Shown one piece after another: positions 12,364 to 16,474 of a stretch of DNA of 16,474 nucleotides (positions within the stretch are counted from its first letter, which is position 1; each line of letters opens with the position of its first letter). The notes under the pieces were generated by a model that saw nothing but the letters and a program-made list of their open reading frames with translations, ran no database searches and was not told where the DNA came from. The stretch lies in NCBI GenBank assembly GCA_025997715.1, contig BNUY01000059.1, positions 1-16,474 of the forward strand. Direction: 5' to 3'. The DNA is from Spirochaetia bacterium. Lineage in GTDB: Bacteria > Spirochaetota > Spirochaetia > Treponematales > Breznakiellaceae. The translations under genes and the position numbers were made by a program.

Positions 12364-14213
12364 TACACACTCCCCGCCACACCACCGTTGGCATTATTTA
12401 TGTCCCTGTAGTTTACTGTTACATTCAATCCATCCCCGGAACCCACAAACCGTATATCATCTATGGTTTTTACCCGTGGGTCTCCCCGTACGGTTAAATC
12501 AATGGACGACAAAACGTAGGCAACGCCCGCCGTTGGATCGCTGATATTTGAACGGATACCATAGGCGCTCAAGCGTATTCGTTTTTTTACGCTCTCCTTT
12601 AACCTCAAAAGGATTGCCTGGGAGAGATTGTTTGTCCCATCAGTAAGTTTATAGTCTCCGCTTGTCGATGCTGCGGTATAACCTTTGTCATCAAGGTAAA
12701 TGTCGCGCCCGTAATTATCCCGATCTTCGCGCCGTGAATAAATCCGGTTCGCTGAATTCTGCTGCCCTTTTTGCAGTATGGGTATTTTGATAGTATCACC
12801 GGGTTTTAATCCGCCCGATTTCGTGGGATCGTTGGGATCGCCTGCTCCGAGAGAAGTAATGCCGTTATAGGTCGCAATATCAATGGCCCTGTCAGGGCTT
12901 CCAAAATACTCTGTTGCCAGCGATTCTAAAGTATCCGTGTCCTTTAGCACTGCCCCGGAAAAGCCATAAGACAAAACAATAGTCTGTCCCGCCGCAACTT
13001 CGCCCCCAGATGCTCCTCCTCCGGTAACATCCCCAGTTATCGGAGGGTTCCCAATCGTTACATCGGGGATGTCTCCCGATTTTGCGGCGGCTACAAGTTC
13101 ATTGGAGGTATCTTCCGCCTGATTAAGCAGAAGATTGATAGAATCCTTGAACTCCGCATTAGTCATATTGTACTGGTTTAGGACTTCCTGGGGTATTTCC
13201 CAATAATCCCCATCAGGATCAAACATTTGACGGCATTCATCCGCTAGGGCGGCGGTCTCTTGCATTAGACCCTTCGTGGCATTGAAAACATCAAGCCCGA
13301 TATTCAAGGCGCTCTGTTGTATCGTTCTTGGCAGGGAAACGATGGAATGAACACCCCCAACAATGCTAGTAGCACCTTCTACAAGTCCTGTCGCGGAATC
13401 ACCTACGGAGTTCATCACGCCGGTCAGCGTATTGGTTGCGTAATTCATTACGTTACCCAGTGTTTTAAGGAGCTTGCTTACTTGATTTACTTTTGCGAGT
13501 ACATCATTTATTTTTCCATTTATGCCGTCTATAAAATCGAGCGCTGCCATTAGCCCGCCAGTCCCTGGGGGGTCTCCTGCCATTAGATATGAGAGCAAAT
13601 CGAGTTTACCCTTGCTTAATTCAGGGGCCTCACCGACGCCCAATATCTTGCTTGGCTCCTGCCATATTCCGGTAAATTCAATGCTGTATTTATAAGTAAA
13701 TGGCCTATCGGAAGCCCGGCGTATCTTAAAATCACCGGGAAAAACGCGCCAATAGTTTTTTATATATCCATATTTCGCATTTTTACCATCCCTGAAAACC
13801 TTAGAGAGATCATAAAGCATGATAACCCCTACGATGTTCGCGGAACCGGTTTTATATTTTGCCAATAATTCCCGGAGAAGATATATCTCTTCTTCCCCAG
13901 TCAGCCATTTATCACTCTCGCCGGGCCGATAGATTCTTTTGATCTCCTGGTTAATCGTTGAACCGGAAAGGGCTATTTTTACGGCATCAATCCCATAATC
14001 GTCAACGTGGAGACCACCAAAAGTTTTTGTTTCGCTCTTCCTTTGAGAATAGGTCAGTTCTTCGCTTTCAGGTGGAACAGAAAAGGTAAAGGCATCTTTT
14101 ACTTCCTTTCCCTCTTCATCCATGAATTCAATAAGGTATGATTTTTTCCATATGTCTGTCCTCATGTAATTGTCGAGGTATACATCCCCTTTCTTTCCTA
14201 ACAAACTTGCCAT
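12363..14213 (-). CDS. Baseplate protein with LysM-like segment and gp25-like C-terminus
   Basis: 616 residues from ATG 14213. The N-terminal ~190 residues (FSVPPESEELTYSQRKSETKTFGG; YWRVFPGDFKIRRASDRPFTYKYSIEF) resemble the LysM-associated distal-tail/baseplate proteins of myoviruses. Residues 220-375 are helical and Val/Ala/Asn-rich. Residues ~420-480 resemble a LysM repeat (DTDTLESLATEYFGSPDRA; ITSLGAG; LKPGDTIKIP). The last ~110 residues (SQAILLRLKESVKKRIRLS followed by YGIRSNISDP) resemble gp25/gpW-like baseplate wedge proteins, which normally are separate. It may combine XkdP-like hub attachment and gp25 functions. Both domain calls are by pattern only. Confidence 0.75.
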   Translation of the reverse strand: MASLLGKKGDVYLDNYMRTDIWKKSYLIEFMDEEGKEVKDAFTFSVPPESEELTYSQRKSETKTFGGLHVDDYGIDAVKIALSGSTINQEIKRIYRPGESDKWLTGEEEIYLLRELLAKYKTGSANIVGVIMLYDLSKVFRDGKNAKYGYIKNYWRVFPGDFKIRRASDRPFTYKYSIEFTGIWQEPSKILGVGEAPELSKGKLDLLSYLMAGDPPGTGGLMAALDFIDGINGKINDVLAKVNQVSKLLKTLGNVMNYATNTLTGVMNSVGDSATGLVEGATSIVGGVHSIVSLPRTIQQSALNIGLDVFNATKGLMQETAALADECRQMFDPDGDYWEIPQEVLNQYNMTNAEFKDSINLLLNQAEDTSNELVAAAKSGDIPDVTIGNPPITGDVTGGGASGGEVAAGQTIVLSYGFSGAVLKDTDTLESLATEYFGSPDRAIDIATYNGITSLGAGDPNDPTKSGGLKPGDTIKIPILQKGQQNSANRIYSRREDRDNYGRDIYLDDKGYTAASTSGDYKLTDGTNNLSQAILLRLKESVKKRIRLSAYGIRSNISDPTAGVAYVLSSIDLTVRGDPRVKTIDDIRFVGSGDGLNVTVNYRDINNANGGVAGSV

Positions 14214-14222
14214 GCCCCACTC

Positions 14223-14726
14223 CTACAAAATCACCATTCCGGTAGTTGATCCGGTAAAGGCCCCATGTGCCCCCGCTGCGGGCGCTGGGTTCGGGAAGGT
14301 TGAAATTATGCTTGTAATAATCTGGGCGCAAAAATGTTCCATTGCCGCATCCTGTTTAGTCTCTTTAGCCATTACGACGGTAAGCACACCAGCCGGATTA
14401 AACGCAAGCGGCGCAACGGTAAATCCTGCCGATGCGGTTATGGTTAATCCCTTAATGAGCGTTGCCAGTTTTACCAGCATTAACGCAAGGCTAGATGAGG
14501 GGGTGAGCGTTCCGTTACCCGATACCTTTCCGGTAAAAGTTACAACAGGATCGGGAACCCCGGATGCCGGATTTACCCCTACCCAGGCATAAGTTATGCT
14601 GATGTTATCGCAGATGTTTTTGAGAATAGCATCGCCAAATTTCTTGTTTGCCTGCTCCGCTGTGTCCGCCCCGGACTTTAAGGCATTGATTATGTCGTTT
14701 TTCATACTGGATGCCGATAATGCCAT
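14223..14726 (-). CDS. Small baseplate-region protein, unknown function
   Basis: 167 residues from ATG 14726, 3 nt after the spike gene stop at 14730. An N-terminal helix (MKNDIINALKSGADTAEQANKKFGDAILKNI) is followed by a beta-rich Gly/Thr/Ser/Ala segment and a helical C-terminal part (KETKQDAAMEHFCAQIITSIIS) with a short Ala/Gly/Thr-rich tail. I do not recognise a family. Similar Ala/Thr-rich proteins between the spike and the gp25/J genes are common in myovirus-like clusters. Confidence 0.75.
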   Translation of the reverse strand: MALSASSMKNDIINALKSGADTAEQANKKFGDAILKNICDNISITYAWVGVNPASGVPDPVVTFTGKVSGNGTLTPSSSLALMLVKLATLIKGLTITASAGFTVAPLAFNPAGVLTVVMAKETKQDAAMEHFCAQIITSIISTFPNPAPAAGAHGAFTGSTTGMVIL

Positions 14727-14729
14727 TTT

Positions 14730-15794
14730 CTACGTCCCCGCCACCATGTTCCCACCGTGGGGCGCACCCGTAAACAGACAGGCAGGAATGGCGCAGAACG
14801 GCCCTGTAGCCGGGGTCGCTGTTCCTTTTACCATGAGTTGCCCTCCCGTTATTTCTACCTTCGGAGCCTTTACCGTTGCTGCTGCTTTTGCTTCCACCGT
14901 TACATTTGCGCCTTTTACCGTGGTATCTCCGGTCGCCTCGACCGTTGTTTTCCCGGTCGTCTTTATTGTGGCGTCTCCGTCCACCTCGATAGTTGTCTTC
15001 TTTGGTTTTACAGAAACCTCCCCATTCTTTATTACCAGTTCGGTATCAAATACCTTTACTGTGCATGAATCACCCTTTTTGTGTTCAAACGTAACTTCAT
15101 CAAAAACAGATATTTTTGTAGAATCGCCCTTGGTATGTTCAAGACTTATTTCGTCAAAGGCCGTTATCGCTACACTTTCTCCTTTTAGATGCCCTATGGT
15201 TAGCTCATCAAAAACCGAAACTGTTACATTGTCATCGGAAACAACATCCGCCTTGATGTTATCGAAAAGTTTTAAGTGTAACTCCGGGGGGTCTTTCGCT
15301 TCTTCCTCGGTCCCGTAATCAATTTTCAGACTGGTTTTTTCGTCCGGGGAGATCGCCTCGTATGAGCCGGTTGTATAATCATAATCCGTTTTCCAGTTTC
15401 CCGGCGTTACATGCTTGCGTAACTTTTCCTTACCATCATCTTCCATGAAGGCGGTTTTTTGATTTTTGTCGGTTACAATAAGGCCGGAGCAGAGAACAAA
15501 GCAACCGTCAAATGTGCCATAGGGCATAAATACAAATACCCGCGCATCGATGGGGGGCAAATTTCTTTCCCCGCTGGTATATTCATCCCCTGGTACTACC
15601 CATTCATGGCAGGATACCGGAACATGTTTGAGGTATACGCCGGTGTCAAGAAAAATATCGGCGGAATGATCGGCGGAATAAACTTTACCGACACGGCCCC
15701 ATGCCCCATATCGTTTATCAAAGGGCGGGTTATGCGGAATCTTTTCACCTTTCGCGTTTCGCCCTACTTCGCGTTTTGAGACAACAATTTGCAT
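14730..15794 (-). CDS. Baseplate central spike protein (gpV/gp5-like) with 18-residue repeats
   Basis: 354 residues from ATG 15794. Residues ~30-110 form a beta-rich domain (RYGAWGRVGKVYSADHSADIFLD; KHVPVSCHEWVVP; RVFVFMP) fitting the OB-fold of spike proteins. Residues 172-260 contain five exact-period 18-residue repeats, each with FD at the same place (F177, F195, F213, F231, F249) and ending in KGES/KGDS-type turns. Residues 264-320 are short Thr/Val/Lys strands (TTVEATGDTTVKGANVTVEA) typical of the triple-stranded beta-helix needle. The end (Cys334, Cys339, GAPHGG with His346) may be the apex. The protein forms the membrane-piercing point under the baseplate. No lysozyme domain is seen. 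Confidence 0.83.
   Translation of the reverse strand: MQIVVSKREVGRNAKGEKIPHNPPFDKRYGAWGRVGKVYSADHSADIFLDTGVYLKHVPVSCHEWVVPGDEYTSGERNLPPIDARVFVFMPYGTFDGCFVLCSGLIVTDKNQKTAFMEDDGKEKLRKHVTPGNWKTDYDYTTGSYEAISPDEKTSLKIDYGTEEEAKDPPELHLKLFDNIKADVVSDDNVTVSVFDELTIGHLKGESVAITAFDEISLEHTKGDSTKISVFDEVTFEHKKGDSCTVKVFDTELVIKNGEVSVKPKKTTIEVDGDATIKTTGKTTVEATGDTTVKGANVTVEAKAAATVKAPKVEITGGQLMVKGTATPATGPFCAIPACLFTGAPHGGNMVAGT
15015..15281. repeat. Degenerate 54-bp tandem repeats (18 residues, about five copies) in the spike gene
   Basis: Five consecutive 18-residue units (from residue 172) share a conserved FD pair and a polar KGES/KGDS end. The period is exact, so the units arose by duplication or are held by beta-helix geometry, one turn set per unit. 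Confidence 0.8.
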
Positions 15795-15796
15795 TC

Positions 15797-16222
15797 CTAC
15801 TCCAATTCCTTAAACTGTTTTCCAACATCACGGAGAACTCCCGGATCACCCGGAACCTGATACCCCTGCTCGTTGTATACCATACCTCGCGATATACCGA
15901 GTGTGATTGTCGGCGTTCCGCCATAATTCCATCGGTGATCGGCTTTAGTGATATAAAATTCCCCGCCCAGGAACCGTGCCCGGCAGCCGATACGGGGATT
16001 TCTGTCTGTTTCATTTTCATTTGGCTTCACAAAGTCAGTAATAACGGTTATGGTCCCGCTGAACATATCATCAAGGCGGCCATACCAATAATTTGATTTC
16101 TCATTGATCTCTTTGAATGCATCATCCAGGGTATCTTTTTCTACGCCCTGACGGTCATATCCCCGAAAGGTTATTTGAAGCGGTCGGTAACCATAAAGTT
16201 TTAGTTTTGCGTCATCCCCAGC
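15797..16222 (-). CDS. gpD/XkdQ-like tail hub protein, C-terminal fragment truncated at its 5' side
   Basis: The frame is open from just after a TAG at 16225-16223 to the stop at 15797, but no start codon precedes ATG 16066, which lies inside conserved-looking sequence. The residues upstream of it (DDAKLKLYGYRPLQITFRGY, then QGVEKDTLDDAFKEIN) are clearly coding, so the real gene extends further. The C-terminus (GGEFYITKADHRWNYGGTPTITLGISRG) matches the end of phage late-control D/gp27-like hub proteins, which are usually ~320 residues and lie directly before the spike gene. About the first 200 residues are missing here. The gene is broken by a rearrangement, an insertion or an assembly error at about 16.22 kb. 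Confidence 0.7.
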   Translation of the reverse strand, partial: AGDDAKLKLYGYRPLQITFRGYDRQGVEKDTLDDAFKEINEKSNYWYGRLDDMFSGTITVITDFVKPNENETDRNPRIGCRARFLGGEFYITKADHRWNYGGTPTITLGISRGMVYNEQGYQVPGDPGVLRDVGKQFKELE

Positions 16223-16474
16223 CTATTTATGAAATCTTTGCGTATTGTGATAGGAAAACCGGAAAGCCCATGATTAAAGCGCGGGAAGTTCCGTTTGGGT
16301 TTGAAAAAACTAAAAATCAGGATTGTTATTGCCTTGATATTTATGAGATTGATCCGTTAGACCTTACAGATTATGACATAAGCCAAAATGACGAAGAGAT
16401 ATACAATGTTTTTATGGCGTATCTTATCGGTGGATCACAATCGAATGAATTTCAGATAAATGCCCAATCAAGGG
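16219..16474 (+). CDS. Unknown plus-strand coding sequence running off the right edge
   Basis: The plus strand is open from at least 16219 to the edge. It reads like a real soluble protein: QPIYEIFAYCDRKTG, IKAREVPFGFEK, CYCLDIYEIDPLDL, EEIYNVFMAYLIGG. It has balanced hydrophobic and acidic residues and AT-rich third positions. The first in-frame ATG is at 16270, with a poor ribosome binding site. The minus strand is full of stops in this stretch. I do not recognise the protein. Its opposite orientation and its position directly at the hub-gene break suggest that it belongs to foreign or rearranged DNA. Confidence 0.5.

Noticed and set aside
14596..15318. 240-codon plus-strand frame opposite the spike gene
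   Set aside because: It is an antisense shadow made long by the regular repeats of the spike. Its product is a low-complexity Phe/Ser/Val string with no ribosome binding site.
16462..16474. CCAATCAAGG near the right edge also found in the leader at 3749-3758
   Set aside because: Ten bases only, with unrelated flanks; expected by chance at this scale, so not taken as a third leader box or attachment site.
1..16474. tRNA genes, CRISPR arrays, IS elements
   Set aside because: I saw no cloverleaf-like sequence, no regularly spaced repeats with unique spacers and no transposase frame in the window.

Overview
The window is the tail, host-recognition and lysis end of a contractile-tailed (myovirus-like) phage or prophage. 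Almost every gene lies on the minus strand, so transcription runs from right to left. Translated products resemble proteins I associate with spirochaete (Treponema-like, gut-dwelling) prophages, above all a diversity-generating retroelement (DGR) with a formylglycine-generating-enzyme/C-type-lectin target. The host assignment is a low-confidence impression, not a measured result.

Layout in order of transcription (right to left). 16.2-10.2 kb holds the baseplate: a truncated gpD/XkdQ-like hub fragment, a repeat-rich central spike, a small unknown protein, a protein with a LysM-like segment and a gp25-like tail, a baseplate J protein, and a gpI-position protein with a carbohydrate-binding-like middle. 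These genes are packed with 1-4 nt overlaps or gaps. A near-consensus sigma70-type promoter and a leader with an intrinsic terminator (about 10.2-10.07 kb) then open the fibre region. This holds a LamG-like fibre (10.06-8.12 kb), another tail protein (8.11-7.03 kb), a small acidic protein and the DGR target (6.59-5.60 kb).

The DGR is complete. The target ends in a 115-bp variable repeat (VR, 5607-5721). It is followed by a GC-rich hairpin with a GAAA loop, an Avd-type accessory gene, a 115-bp template repeat (TR, 5015-5129) and a YMDD reverse transcriptase with the SQ motif of DGR enzymes. TR and VR differ at 19 positions, 17 of them at TR adenines on the coding strand.

After the reverse transcriptase a second terminator-containing leader appears. 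It shares a 31-bp box with the first and precedes a second fibre gene (3679-2255). That fibre reads into a perfect T_TTT_TTT slippery heptamer, and the -1 frame continues as an Asp-box (BNR/sialidase-like) propeller (to 1122). The two may be one protein joined by frameshifting, phase variation or a homopolymer error. A lysis cassette closes the window: a holin-like protein, a one-TM protein and a C39-like cysteine peptidase cut by the left edge.

At the right edge, near 16.22 kb, the hub gene stops abruptly and coding potential switches to the plus strand. This is either a real rearrangement or an assembly junction. Overall the region combines several ways of altering host recognition: DGR mutagenesis, a possible long/short fibre switch, and two attenuator-like leaders upstream of the two fibre genes.
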